The notes: generated by a model not told the origin, from the letters alone. Counted from the stretch's first letter, positions 39,501-45,401 are shown. The stretch: DNA of 64,000 nucleotides from Mycetohabitans endofungorum (GCF_037477895.1 NZ_CP132744.1:1302001-1366000); one strand, 5' to 3'. A program made the numbers and translations.

Positions 39501-41051
39501 CTGCTCGATGCGCAGAGCCAGCCGGTGCCACTAGGTGCGGTTGGCGAGCTGTATCTTGGTGGCGCCGGTGTCGCACGGGGCTACCTGAACCGCCCAGAGC
39601 TGACGGCCGAGCGCTTTGTGCCGGATCCGTTCTCCGATGAAGCGGGTGCACGGCTGTATAAGACTGGGGATTTAGCGCGTTATTTACCGGACGGCAATCT
39701 GGAGTTTGTGGGGCGCAACGATGAGCAAGTGAAGATCCGCGGCTTTCGGATTGAACCGGGTGAGATCGAAGCGTGCTTAACGGCGCACCCGCAGGTGCGT
39801 GATGCGGTGGTGCTGGCAACAGGCGAGGGCTCGGCTAAGCGACTGGTGGCGTATGTGCAGGCCGAAGCGGATGAGCACCTTGCGAGCACGCTGCGTGCAC
39901 AGGTGGCGGCGAGCCTGCCTGAGTATATGGTACCCAGTGCGTTTGTGCGGCTCGATGCGTGGCCCTTGACGCCCAACGGCAAGCTGGATCGGCGTGCGCT
40001 GCCCGCACCGGACGCTGACGCGCTGGCGCATCAAGCGTATGAAGCGCCGCAAGGCGAGCTGGAGATGACGCTCGCGGTGATCTGGGCCGAGCTATTGGGT
40101 GTCGAACGTGTGGGCCGGCACGACAGCTTCTTTGCACTCGGGGGCCACTCGCTGCTGGCCATGCGCCTGATCAATCGCGTACGCACAGCGTTAGGAGTTG
40201 ATCTTGCCATTCGCACGCTGTTTGAGGCATCCACCCTCGCAGGCTTAGCACGCCATTTAGTTAAGCATGACGGGATGCAAGGAGACTCGTTTTCCGTTCT
40301 ACTTCCTCTTAAGCCCACAGGCAGCCGTCCTGCTCTTTTCTGCATTCATCCCGGATTTGGTTTGAGCTGGAGCTATATGGGTCTGTCCAGTTACCTTCCC
40401 CCGGATCAGCCCCTTTATGGCTTGCAGGCTCGTGGGTTAGATGGAACAAGCCCGCTTGCATCGACCCTTGATGAGATGGTGTCAGACTATCTTGAACAAA
40501 TGCGCCGTGTTCAACCCAAAGGGCCTTACTGCTTATTAGGATGGAGCTTCGGCGGCAATGTGGCGCATAGCATGGCTGTTCGACTTGAACACCAAGGCGA
40601 AGAAGTAGCGTTGCTGGCGTTACTGGATAGTACCCCTTTTGCGGGAAAAGCTTTCGAAGAGCAAGGAAATCAATTTGACCAGGCGATGGTGAGAGAGGTG
40701 TTTGCCGCCCACTATGGCAACGAATTAGTTTCGGCGATGGATAAGCATTTATTGGAAAACACCGAGAAAATTGGAAAGAATAATGGGCGTATCGTAAGAG
40801 ATTATTCTCCATCGCGGTACGGTGGGGATGCGCTATTGTTTCGAGCCACGGTAGCAGAGGCGGGAGGTGAAACGCTCGTCACGCCTGATGCGTGGAAACC
40901 GTATGTGCTCGGGGAGATAGAGGTTCATAATGTTCACTGTCGCCACGGAGAAATGCTTAAGCCAGAGTCAACGGCCATTATTGGTTCCATCCTAGAGCGT
41001 GTTATGCACTTTCAGCAAGTCTCAGAGTGGAATCGAGATGGAGAAACGTAG
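27597..41051 (+). CDS. Four-module nonribosomal peptide synthetase, C-A-T/CE-A-T/C-A-T/CE-A-T-TE
   Basis: 4484 aa from the ATG at 27597, which has GGAG seven bases upstream; a further-upstream TTG (27543) is not favoured. Domains: C1 (about 9-430, HHIMMDGYG at 139); A1 (437-945); T1 Ser995; dual C/E (1048-1508, extra HHLLATEGD at 1095 and HHLIGDH at 1214); A2 (1515-2018); T2 Ser2066; LCL C3 (2112-2560, HHIVSDGWS at 2255); A3 (2567-3069); T3 Ser3117; dual C/E (3172-3628, HHLLARDGD at 3217); A4 (3635-4138); T4 Ser4185; TE (4227-4466, GWSFGG with Ser4317, Asp4344, His4450). By-eye specificity codes: A1 DAFFLGCTFK (Val/Ile-like), A2 DVSDLGAICK (unassigned), A3 DAFTLAAVCK (Phe-like), A4 DASTLAAVCK (Tyr/Phe-like). 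The predicted chain is D-1, L-2, D-3, L-4. C1 implies N-acylation or an upstream donor. The last 19 codons come from an inserted IS. No tailoring, MbtH or export gene is adjacent. Confidence 0.93.
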   Translation: MDACITPVTQPLSSAQTEVWLAQQLHPDSPVYNIAQYTVIDGLIDATVFEAALRQVIDEADTLRLQFVDSNDGLRQRIGAPAWSMPVLDLTSEADPQAAAQAWMRTDYEQSVDLLQGSLFQYALLKVAPEQWFWYQRYHHIMMDGYGQYLIAQRVAHVYSALCAGNEPASCTLGSVLTLLESDAQYQTSAQREKDEAYWFKHCAHWPEPATLASRAAPALQQRLRQTADLATQWVDDYVLDAGRLAQFLSAALAAYLHRMTGAQDVVFGFPVTARLGADWHIPGMVANTVPLRFRFEPEINLVSLMRQAAKEIQSALQYQRYPSEALQRQLGLAPGQSLLGIKVNVMPFDYALSFGGHSSTSHNLLAGPVEDLMIGVYWTPNSRQLRIDFDANPACYTAEMLDTHQRRFIRFMQVLAADAMQPISEIDLLDADERYRLLVEWNATQRDYPSYLCIHQLFEAQVERTPEAVALVYEDQTLSYAQLNAQANRLAHQLIELGVKPDTRVAICMQRSAALVVGLLAILKAGGAYVPLDPSYPGERLAHILADAAPRIVLADAAGRAALGEAALASCTVLDPATSPALPDTNPSVAELTAQHLAYVIYTSGSTGIPKGVMVPHRAIARLVINNGYVDIRTDDHVAFAANPAFDASTFEVWAPLLNGATVVLFDRDAVLNPQRLEETLTRYRVTTLFLTTVLFNQLVPLMAPALARLKYLLCGGEQENPERFAQLLKHDGPKHLIHCYGPTENTTFSTTYEVTELGDRSERLPIGRPIANTRVYLLDAHGQPAPLGAVGELYIGGAGVARGYLNRPELTAERFVPDPFSNDAGARLYKTGDLARYLPDGNLEFVGRNDEQVKIRGFRIEPGEIAACLTVHPQVRDAVVLATGEGSDKRLVAYVVADPDDALASTLRAQVAAALPEYMVPSAFVRLDAFPLTPNGKLDRRALPAPDDAALAHQAYEAPQGELETTLAAIWAELLGVERVGRHDSFFALGGHSLLAVRLIERLRRQGVGLSVRALFDTPVLSALAQTLGQRRDVVVPANAITPDTTAITPSMLPLIELTQADIDKIVEQVPGGVANIQDIYALSPLQDGLLFHHLLATEGDPYLLIVQLAFDTRERLDQYLHALQQVIDRHDILRTAFVWEGLSMPSQVVWRHARLPVTELTLDAADGPIAEQLARRFDPRHTRLDLTQAPLLHGAIAQDSEGCWLLTQRLHHLIGDHSTLKVMHAEVQAFIEGRGDTLPPAQPFRQLVAQARLGVSQAEHERFFTEQLADIDEPTFPFGLTDVHRDGAQVAETHRMLPQALNDRLRKQAKRLGVSLASLCHLAWAQVLARASGQPRVVFGTVLFGRMQAGDGADSAMGLFINTLPLRVDLADSVEAAVRATHARLAALLEHEHASLALAQHCSGVPAGTPLFSALLNYRHNAPGSSERGILPGVELLYTEERDNYPIGLSVEDDGQSLGLTAQIVEPQEPARLCAYMQQALQSLADALKATPDTAVQQLQVLPKAERELLLDTWNATQQDYPAHWCVHQLFEAQVERTPEASALVFEDQTFSYAQLNARANRLAHRLIELGVKPDARVALCVERSPAMVVGLLAILKAGGAYVPLDPNYPSERLAHILADAAPSIVLADAAGRAALDEAALAECTVLDPATLPALPDTNPSVVDLTARHLAYVIYTSGSTGTPKGVMVEHRSVVNLVQAVIGYFDIGPFSRILQFASLGFDVNVSETFIALNRGASLYLPPDTARHDRTELWRYLEKHAITYADIPPALLQAGDDLPHLNTPLTLILGGEAPSTTLLRNLVRQGAVVFNAYGPTETTICSTVWRGSQDFNGEVVPIGRPLDNTRIYLLDAHGQPVPLGAVGELYIGGVGVARGYLNRPELTAERFVTDPFCDVENARMYKTGDVARYLPNGNLEFVGRNDEQVKIRGFRIEPGETEACLTAHPQVRDAVVLATGEGADKRLIAYVQAEADKQLASTLRAQVAASLPEYMVPNAFVRLDAFPLTPNGKLDRRALPAPDDAALAHQAYEAPQGELETTLAAIWAELLGVERVGRHDSFFALGGHSLLAVRLMNRVRALGADVPLATLFATPTLAAFAAALEAHLQQGTDALPEIMPVSREGGLPLSFAQQRLWFLAQLDGVSDTYHIPLALHVRGPLDRAAWQQALDALFARHEALRSTFVSVDGQPQVRLLPADTGVPLRWHDLRSVPNAPAKLARLRHEAAHAPFDLARGPLIHACGIQLADDEHVVLLTQHHIVSDGWSVGVLTRELNALYAASVGAQADPLPPLAVQYPDYAAWQRQWLTGERLQAQSDYWRATLADAPVLLTLPTDRPRPAQQLFAGAQVPVHIEAATTQALKRLSAEHGTTLFMTVLAAWSAVLARLSGQCDVVIGTPSANRNHRQIEPLIGFFVNTLALRVNLEGEPTTAQLLERVRRTTLDAQAHQDLPFEQVVEIVQPPRRLDHTPLFQVMLAWQNNEPGEWRLPGLTAMPAELEYDAVRFDLELNLSEADEEIIGSLGYATALFDRSTIERHVGYLQTMLQAMATHTRQPVSTFELLSPDERQLLLQTWNATQQAYPAHWCVHQLFEAQVERTPEATALVFEDQTLSYAQLNAQANRLAHQLIELGVKPDARIAICVERSAALVVGLLAILKAGGAYVPLDPSYPSERLAHILADAAPAIVLADAAGRAALGDAALAECTVLDPTILPALPDTNPSVAGLTARHLAYVIYTSGSTGTPKGVMVEHRSVVNLALAQIACFGVQPTSRIVQFASFSFDASAFEILMAFGSGAALYLSPEIARQDRQALWDYLASHAITHATLPPALLQHGADLPSLGPSLTLILAGEAPSVTLVRDLVDQGTVLNAYGPTETTVCATAWRGTREFSGAVSIGRPIANTRVYLLDAHGQPVPLGTVGELYIGGAGVARGYLNRPALTAERFVPDPFSDEAGARLYKTGDVARYLPDGNLEFLGRNDEQVKIRGFRIEPGEIEACLTAHPQVRDAVVLATGEGSAKRLVAYVQAEADEQLASTLRAQVAASLPEYMVPNAFVRLDAFPLTPNGKLDRRALPAPDDEALAHQAYEAPQGELETTLAAIWTELLGVERVGRHDSFFVLGGHSLLAVQLIERLRRRGVGLSVRALFDTPTLSALAQTLGQHRDVAVPANAITPDTTAITPSMLPLIELTQADIDQIVEQVPGGVANIQDIYALSPLQDGLLFHHLLARDGDPYLLIEQLAFDTRERLDQYLHALQQVIDRHDMLRTAFVWEGVSTPAQVVWRHARLPVTELTLDAADGPIEEQLARRFNPRHTRLDLTQAPLLHCAIAQDTEGRWLLTQRLHHLISDHSTLEVMHAEVQAFIGGQGDTLPPAWPFRHLVAQARLGVSEAEYTRFFTELLADVEPTLPFGLAQVQGDGSEVSESHRMLPSALNDRLRAHARRLGVSLASLCHLAWAQVLARASGQQRVVFGTVLFGRMQAGDGADRALGLFLNVLPLRVDLDGSVESSVYATHAQLAALLEHEHTPLVRALRCSGVPAGSPLFSALLNYRHNTLSTDSSEILAGVQFLRAQERSNYPLILSVEDYGTALGLTVQIVQPGNPDRVCGYMQQVLESLAEALDCMPNQPAQQLKWLPNTEREQLLRTWNATQQAYPAHQCVHQLFEVQVKRTPEATALVYEGQMLSYTQLNARANRLAHQLIELGVRPDARVAICVARSPAMVVGLLAVLKAGGAYVPLDPAYPSERLAHILYDVVPEIVLADAAGRAALGDAALASRTVLDPNSLAEQADTNPLVPELTSRHLAYVLYTSGSTGAPKGVMVEHRGVMNLVHAQIARFDVRATSRVLQFASLSFDASISEILMASGSGATLYLPPNTARWDQRELWTYLASHAITHVTLPPAMLQQGKALPILSTPLTLILAGEAPDAALVQHLSQYYAVFNAYGPTEATVCATVWRGARDFSGEAPIGRPIANTRVYLLDAQSQPVPLGAVGELYLGGAGVARGYLNRPELTAERFVPDPFSDEAGARLYKTGDLARYLPDGNLEFVGRNDEQVKIRGFRIEPGEIEACLTAHPQVRDAVVLATGEGSAKRLVAYVQAEADEHLASTLRAQVAASLPEYMVPSAFVRLDAWPLTPNGKLDRRALPAPDADALAHQAYEAPQGELEMTLAVIWAELLGVERVGRHDSFFALGGHSLLAMRLINRVRTALGVDLAIRTLFEASTLAGLARHLVKHDGMQGDSFSVLLPLKPTGSRPALFCIHPGFGLSWSYMGLSSYLPPDQPLYGLQARGLDGTSPLASTLDEMVSDYLEQMRRVQPKGPYCLLGWSFGGNVAHSMAVRLEHQGEEVALLALLDSTPFAGKAFEEQGNQFDQAMVREVFAAHYGNELVSAMDKHLLENTEKIGKNNGRIVRDYSPSRYGGDALLFRATVAEAGGETLVTPDAWKPYVLGEIEVHNVHCRHGEMLKPESTAIIGSILERVMHFQQVSEWNRDGET
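30372..30583 (+). repeat. Intra-NRPS repeat, copy 1 (A1 end to T1)
   Basis: 212 bp covering the A10 motif NGKLDRRALP and the carrier-protein core. It matches 33585-33796 with one mismatch by my reading (G at 30488 versus A at 33701). Confidence 0.85.
33585..33796 (+). repeat. Intra-NRPS repeat, copy 2 (A2 end to T2)
   Basis: The second copy of the 212-bp near-identical segment, 3213 bp downstream of the first. Sequence on either side diverges more, which points to recent duplication or gene conversion between modules 1 and 2. Confidence 0.85.
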
Positions 41052-41831
41052 AGCCTATCCTAACGACGTGACGGACGAAGAATGGCGCTTCGCTGCTGCG
41101 TATTTAACGTTGATGGGGCCAGATGCACCGCAAAGACGGTATGAATTGCGCGAGTTGTTCAACGCGCTGCGTTGGCTAGCTCGTGCGGGCGCTGCGTGGC
41201 GTATGCTGCCGACGAACTTTCCGCCATGGGAAGCGGTGTATCAGCAAACTCAACGCTGGCTGCGAACGGGCTGCTTCGAAGCGATAGTTCAGGATTTGCG
41301 TTCGGTGCTGCGTGTTGCGCAGGGTCGCCAAGGTCAGCCCAGTGCGGTGGTCCTGGACGGGCGTATGTTGCAGTCGAGCTGCGAGCGTGGCCCACGCGCA
41401 GGCTACGATGGTTACAAGCGCAAACGGGCAAGCAACGTGCATATGGCCGTCGATACGCTCGGGCATTGGCTGGCGATTCATGTCACGCCGGTCAATGAGC
41501 AAGCGCGCGCAGGTTCCGGTGTTAGCACAAGAGGGGCAACTTGTGAGCGGGCAGAGCGTGAAGCTTACCTTTGCCGACCAAGGTTATATAGGAGAAGAGC
41601 CTGCGCAAGCCGCGCAGGATGAAGGCATCGAATTGCAGGCAAAGAAGGGCTTTATCTTGCTACCGCGCCGATGGGTCGTCGAGCGCAGTTTCGAATGGCT
41701 CAATCGCTTTCGAAGGCTCGCTCGCGACGACGAGCGTTTGCCCGAAACGCTCGTCGGCCTGCATTTCGTCGTCTTTGCCATGCTCATGCTCGTTCATGCC
41801 GCACCTATCCTGCAAAGTGCATAACACGCTC
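40995..41831 (+). mobile_element. IS5-family (IS427-like) insertion sequence
   Basis: 837 bp with terminal inverted repeats: GAGCGTGTTATGCACTTT at the left end and its reverse complement at the right (from 41814). The repeats are flanked by TA on both sides (40993-40994 and 41832-41833), the target duplication expected for the IS427 group. The element sits inside the last codons of the NRPS gene on the left and against the hupB fragment on the right. Its transposase is frameshifted. Confidence 0.88.
41038..41824 (+). pseudogene. IS5-family transposase, frameshifted
   Basis: Frame 1 gives [40 protein letters not shown] and [22 protein letters not shown]. Near 41500-41512 it must change frame to continue as [30 protein letters not shown] and [32 protein letters not shown]. 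The break is at a GCGCGCGC run and looks like loss of 2 nt. A few residues usual before AKKGF are also missing. Catalytic Asp, Asp and Glu blocks are present but on two frames, so the copy is probably inactive alone. The start overlaps the NRPS stop. Confidence 0.82.
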
Positions 41832-41833
41832 TA

Positions 41834-42025
41834 AAGAAGGGCGGCAGCGTTACACTCGCTGGCTTCGACGCGTTTGCAGTGGGCAAGCACACCGCTCGCA
41901 CGGGACGCAATCCTCGCACCGGTGCCGTTATCAACATCAAGGCGACCAAAATGCCCAAATTTCGGCCAGGGAAAGCGCTGAAAGATGCAATTGACCGTGA
42001 TTTTTTCTTCCTCGCAAGAGTCTAG
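41834..42025 (+). pseudogene. hupB: HU-family DNA-binding protein, C-terminal fragment with altered tail
   Basis: In frame after the IS: KKGGSVTLAGFDAFAVGKHT, ARTGRNPRTG, then KMPKFRPGKALKDA. This is the beta arm and C-terminus of HU. The first 40% of the gene is missing. The tail then diverges to IDRDFFFLARV and a stop, instead of the normal LN ending that is found at 42957-42968. The Gly-Phe-Gly-Thr core has become GFDAF, so it is decaying. In relatives the HU gene lies between lon and tRNA-Val. Confidence 0.85.
41972..41988 (+). repeat. 17-bp direct repeat, left copy (att-like)
   Basis: AAAGCGCTGAAAGATGC within the hupB fragment, identical to 42942-42958. The copies bound a 970-bp unit carrying phage-like fragments, as expected of attL/attR at the 3' end of a target gene. 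Confidence 0.75.
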
Positions 42026-42272
42026 CGGACATGGGCTCCAATTCTGCTTCGCTAGTCCGCGAGCTTTCTGCGCCGCCGCATGCGTGCTTGGACTCATTAA
42101 AGGCCCTATGGCAGGCTGAGAGATAAGAAACTTGATCGACACAGCACATCATCCATTGCTCGCTGCCAGAAAGCTTCCTGACGTTGTTGCAAGTCACTTA
42201 TCTGTGCCGCACTTTTGGAGCGAGCAAGGCAACGAGGGTCAGTGACAACGGTGGACGCCAGCGACCGAAGGC

Positions 42273-42525
42273 CTGGCTCACCTGCTCAAGTGGCAGTATC
42301 AGTCGGGCCGACGGGGTTCAAGCTGGCAACGCACAATCAAGGAGCAACGGCGGGCATTGGACGCCGCACTCCTAGCCTTAAACTTTGTCCAATCACAACT
42401 GGATTACTCGGACGTGGGCTGATGCGGTTTCCAAGGCCGTTGAGGAGACCGGCTTGGATGTGTTCCCTGACGCCTGCCCGTGGTCGATGGATCAGGTGCT
42501 GTCCGTGTCGTCCTATCCTGATTAA
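42273..42525 (+). pseudogene. DUF29 family protein, C-terminal fragment, frameshifted
   Basis: Reading frame LAHLLKWQYQSGRRGSSWQR, TIKEQRRALDAALLALNF then a stop. A shift near 42415 restores TWADAVSKAVEETGL, DVFPDACPWSMDQVL and the terminal YPD. These blocks are the DUF29 core and its FPxACPW closing motif. The N-terminus is missing or unrecognisable upstream. DUF29 genes are commonly on mobile DNA; function unknown. Confidence 0.75.
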
Positions 42526-42660
42526 CTGTAATAGATAAGTGCGCGCTTGGTGCAACTGCGTTAACGTACGCTCATGCGGCGGACACGGCACATCCGCTGC
42601 TGTTCAGGGGAAGGTGTTTCCGCCGGCTTCCAGCGGTCCATTACAGGCCTGACGTGGCCC

Positions 42661-42843
42661 CTACACCTGCCGCCCGAACCACGCCACGCGCCCAATGACA
42701 GCGAACTTCCACTGATCATTCGCGTTCTCTATCGGCACCTCATACGGCGGGTAGTCCGCGTTCGCGCAGATGACCCGACGATAAGGGCCGTGCAAGCGTT
42801 GCAGCTGCTTCACAAGTACCTGGCGTCCGCCCGAATAACGTAA
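42661..42843 (-). pseudogene. Phage-type repressor (LexA/S24 peptidase fold), C-terminal fragment
   Basis: The minus strand reads LRYSGGRQVLVKQLQRLHG, RRVICANADYPPYEVPI and FAVIGRVAWFGRQV before a stop. This matches the end of CI/S24-like repressors, with the catalytic Lys in VLVKQLQRL. The DNA-binding half and catalytic Ser are absent. It supports a phage or integrative-element origin for the unit between the 17-bp repeats. Confidence 0.72.
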
Positions 42844-42938
42844 TGCCGTCCTGCGGCGACGTAAGCGCAAGATGGATGAGAGCGTCGTGCAGAACAGGAT
42901 ACAAGGAATCGCCGTATCCGTAGCCCCCCTTAAACGCT

Positions 42939-42968
42939 GGTAAAGCGCTGAAAGATGCGTTAAACTAG
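42939..42968 (+). pseudogene. hupB: Original 3' end of hupB
   Basis: GGT AAA GCG CTG AAA GAT GCG TTA AAC TAG encodes GKALKDALN and a stop, the normal end of Burkholderia HU, 28 bp ahead of tRNA-Val. The sequence just upstream is not HU. It is the displaced end of the target gene at the right junction of the integrated unit. Confidence 0.82.
42942..42958 (+). repeat. 17-bp direct repeat, right copy (att-like)
   Basis: Identical to 41972-41988 and embedded in the original hupB 3' end. The two differ immediately outside the core: the left continues AATTGACC, the right GTTAAACTAG. Confidence 0.75.
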
Positions 42969-42995
42969 CGTACTTTGTTGGACGCGACGTCGAAC

Positions 42996-43071
42996 GGGTG
43001 CTTAGCTCAGTTGGTAGAGCGGCGCCCTTACAAGGCGTAGGTCGGGGGTTCGAACCCCTCAGCACCCACCA
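42996..43071 (+). tRNA. tRNA-Val (UAC anticodon)
   Basis: 76 nt including encoded CCA. The acceptor GGGTGCT pairs with AGCACCC. The D-arm is AGCTCAGTTGGTAGAGC, anticodon loop CTTACAA gives TAC, and the T-arm is GGGGGTTCGAACCCCTC-like. Its position between hupB and ppiD is ancestral in Burkholderia. Confidence 0.97.
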
Positions 43072-43124
43072 TTCCGTTTCGCAAAGCCGTCCAACTCAGT
43101 CCGAGGAAGTCTGCTGTCGTCCTG

Positions 43125-43160
43125 AAACCCGCATGGCTATGGTTCTGCGGGTTTTTGTTT
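43125..43160 (+). terminator. Intrinsic terminator after tRNA-Val
   Basis: AAACCCGCA and TGCGGGTTT form a 9-bp stem with a 12-nt loop, followed by TTGTTTT. The stretch from here to ppiD (43161-43432) holds no gene I can support, only an unconvincing antisense frame. Confidence 0.8.
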
Positions 43161-43432
43161 TCGTATCTGTTGCTGCTAGTGTTGTATCTGCCGGCACGGT
43201 AGCGGAATCTGGTGCAATGCGTGACGGCTCACGTAGTTCCTCTCAAGCTTCACACTGTCACTGTCATCGAGCATTGCCCCGCGTGGGTTGTGCCGTACTG
43301 CCGCGCCCATTTCAACGGACGGAGTCAGGTGCTTTGCCGCCCACGCGATTTGCCCGCTCGCCGCGGTAAGGTAATATCGAGCGTTTATTGATTGTCGGCC
43401 TTGCCGGCTGCGTAACGTACTCAACCGATCTC

Positions 43433-45349
43433 ATGCTCGACTTCTTTCGTAACCACAAGCGCCTGATGATGTTCCTGCTGGTGATCCTCATTGTGCCAGG
43501 GCTCGGCTTCGTCGGCGTTCAGGGCTTTCGTAACTTCTTTGACGACAGCGCGGACGTCGCGAGCGTCGCCGGCCGCAAGATTACCCGGGCCGAATACGAG
43601 GGCGCCATGCGCGAGCAGCTCGATCGCGCGCGCCAGGTACTGGGCGCAAGCTTCGATGCCAAGGCAATCGATACACCGGAAATACGCCGTGCGATCCTCG
43701 ACAGTCTGGTGCAGCAGCGCGTGCTGGCCAAAGCGACCGAGGATCTGCATCTGAGCGCGTCTGACCAAGCAGTGCTGCGCGCGGAGCAGAGCATCCCGGC
43801 GATTGCCTCGTTGCGCAAGCCCGACGGCACATATGACGTAGACCAGTACAAGCAATTGCTGGCGATGCAGGGCATGACGCCGGAATCGTTCGACGAGCGT
43901 GTACGCTACCAATTGGCGAGCCGCCAGTTGCCGGACGGCATCCAAGCAAGCGCGTTCGCGCCCAAGGCCCTCGCGCAGCAGCTGGCCAGCCTGTCGGAAC
44001 AGAGCCGTGAGGTGCAAGGCCTGGCACTGCATGCGACCGACTATGCAGGCAAGGTGCAACCGAGCGACGTCCAGCTCAAGCAATACTACGATGCGCACCA
44101 CGATGCGTTCGCGACGCCAGAGCGCGCGACCGTTGAGTATTTGACGCTGTCGGCCGATGCGCTTGCGCAGCGCGCGCAGCCGAGCGAGGCGGACCTGAAG
44201 AAGTACTACGACGACAACGCGACAAAGTTCAAGACGCCCGGCGAAGTGCGCGCCAGCCACATCCTGATCGCAGTCGCCGCCAGTGCAAGCAAGGGGGAGC
44301 GTGACAAGGCGCGGCAGAAGGCCGAGTCGATTCTCGCTCAGGTTACCGCGCATCCGGAGCAGTTTGCCAAGCTGGCGCAACAGAATTCGGACGACCCCGG
44401 TTCCAAGGACAAGGGCGGCGACCTCGGCTTTTTTGGGCCGGGCATGATGGTCAAACCGTTCTCCGACGCCGCCTTCAAGCTGAAAAAGGATCAGGTCAGC
44501 GGCATCGTGCAAAGCGATTTTGGCTATCACATCATCAAGGTGACGGACATTAAGCCGGAACAGATCAAGCCGTTTGGCGAAGTCAACGCGACAATTGCGG
44601 CCGAGTTGAAGACCGAACAGGCCACCAAGGCCTATGCGGAACAAGCCGATGCGTTCACGAACATCGTCTACGAGCAAGCTAACAGCCTGAAGCCGGCTGC
44701 GGACAAATTCAAGCTGACGATCCAGACCGCGACATTAACGCGGGAAGGCAATCCTGCATTGCCACCGACTAGCCCGCTAAACAATCCAAAGCTGCTCGCC
44801 GCCGTGTTCGCTGACGACTCCGTCAAGGCCAAGCACAACACACCGGCGATCGACGTCGGCAACAATACGCTCGTATCGGCGCGCGTGGTGGACTACCAGC
44901 CAGCCTCCGTTCAGCCGTACGACACGGTCGCTGCGCAGGTGCGGCAAAAGGTGGTCGCGCAGCTGTCGGCAGACAAGGCTCGCGAGCAAGGTGAAGCGAA
45001 ACTGGCCGAAGTTCGGAAATCGGCATCCACGGCCGGATTCTCGGCAGTCACCAAAGTGACGCGGGCCGATACCCAAGGAGTACCGCCGCAAGCGGTTGCC
45101 GCGATATTTAAAGTCGATCCGCAAAAGCTGCCCGCTTACGTCGGCGTTGATCTGGGTGATGCCGGCTACGCGATTTACCGCGTGAACACGGTGAATATGC
45201 CGTCCAGCATCGACCCGCAACGCTTAAGCGGCGCGCAGCTGCAAATCGGCCAAGTGCTCGGCGACGCCGAATGGACCAGCTATGTCGATGCGCTGCGCGC
45301 CCGCTCGCGGGTGAAGCTGTGCGGCACGCCGGTCGCGGCGAATCAGTGA
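43433..45349 (+). CDS. ppiD: Periplasmic chaperone / peptidyl-prolyl isomerase PpiD
   Basis: 638 aa from the ATG at 43433 ([17 protein letters not shown]), the family start. One N-terminal membrane anchor is at about residues 11-32. A SurA-N-like chaperone region follows ([20 protein letters not shown]), then a parvulin domain around residues 265-370 ([36 protein letters not shown]). PpiD is anchored at the SecYEG exit and assists exported proteins. The parvulin motif is well preserved. It is the first intact gene after the accessory region. Confidence 0.93.
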   Translation: MLDFFRNHKRLMMFLLVILIVPGLGFVGVQGFRNFFDDSADVASVAGRKITRAEYEGAMREQLDRARQVLGASFDAKAIDTPEIRRAILDSLVQQRVLAKATEDLHLSASDQAVLRAEQSIPAIASLRKPDGTYDVDQYKQLLAMQGMTPESFDERVRYQLASRQLPDGIQASAFAPKALAQQLASLSEQSREVQGLALHATDYAGKVQPSDVQLKQYYDAHHDAFATPERATVEYLTLSADALAQRAQPSEADLKKYYDDNATKFKTPGEVRASHILIAVAASASKGERDKARQKAESILAQVTAHPEQFAKLAQQNSDDPGSKDKGGDLGFFGPGMMVKPFSDAAFKLKKDQVSGIVQSDFGYHIIKVTDIKPEQIKPFGEVNATIAAELKTEQATKAYAEQADAFTNIVYEQANSLKPAADKFKLTIQTATLTREGNPALPPTSPLNNPKLLAAVFADDSVKAKHNTPAIDVGNNTLVSARVVDYQPASVQPYDTVAAQVRQKVVAQLSADKAREQGEAKLAEVRKSASTAGFSAVTKVTRADTQGVPPQAVAAIFKVDPQKLPAYVGVDLGDAGYAIYRVNTVNMPSSIDPQRLSGAQLQIGQVLGDAEWTSYVDALRARSRVKLCGTPVAANQ

Positions 45350-45401
45350 CGCCGCGCAGCAGCGACCGCTGCACCAGCGGCTGCTGCTGCATGGCGCGCC
45401 G

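Noticed and set aside
41490..41520. Programmed frameshift in the IS5 transposase
   Set aside because: The shift site is a GC-alternating run, not an A- or T-rich slippery site, and residues are also missing downstream, so mutation is more likely.
42661..43065. 134-aa minus-strand frame reaching into tRNA-Val
   Set aside because: Only its last 60 codons match an S24 repressor; the rest runs antisense through the hupB 3' end and the tRNA, so only the fragment is annotated.
43176..43424. 82-aa minus-strand frame between tRNA-Val and ppiD
   Set aside because: No recognised family, weak start, and it would run into the ppiD upstream region; not supported.
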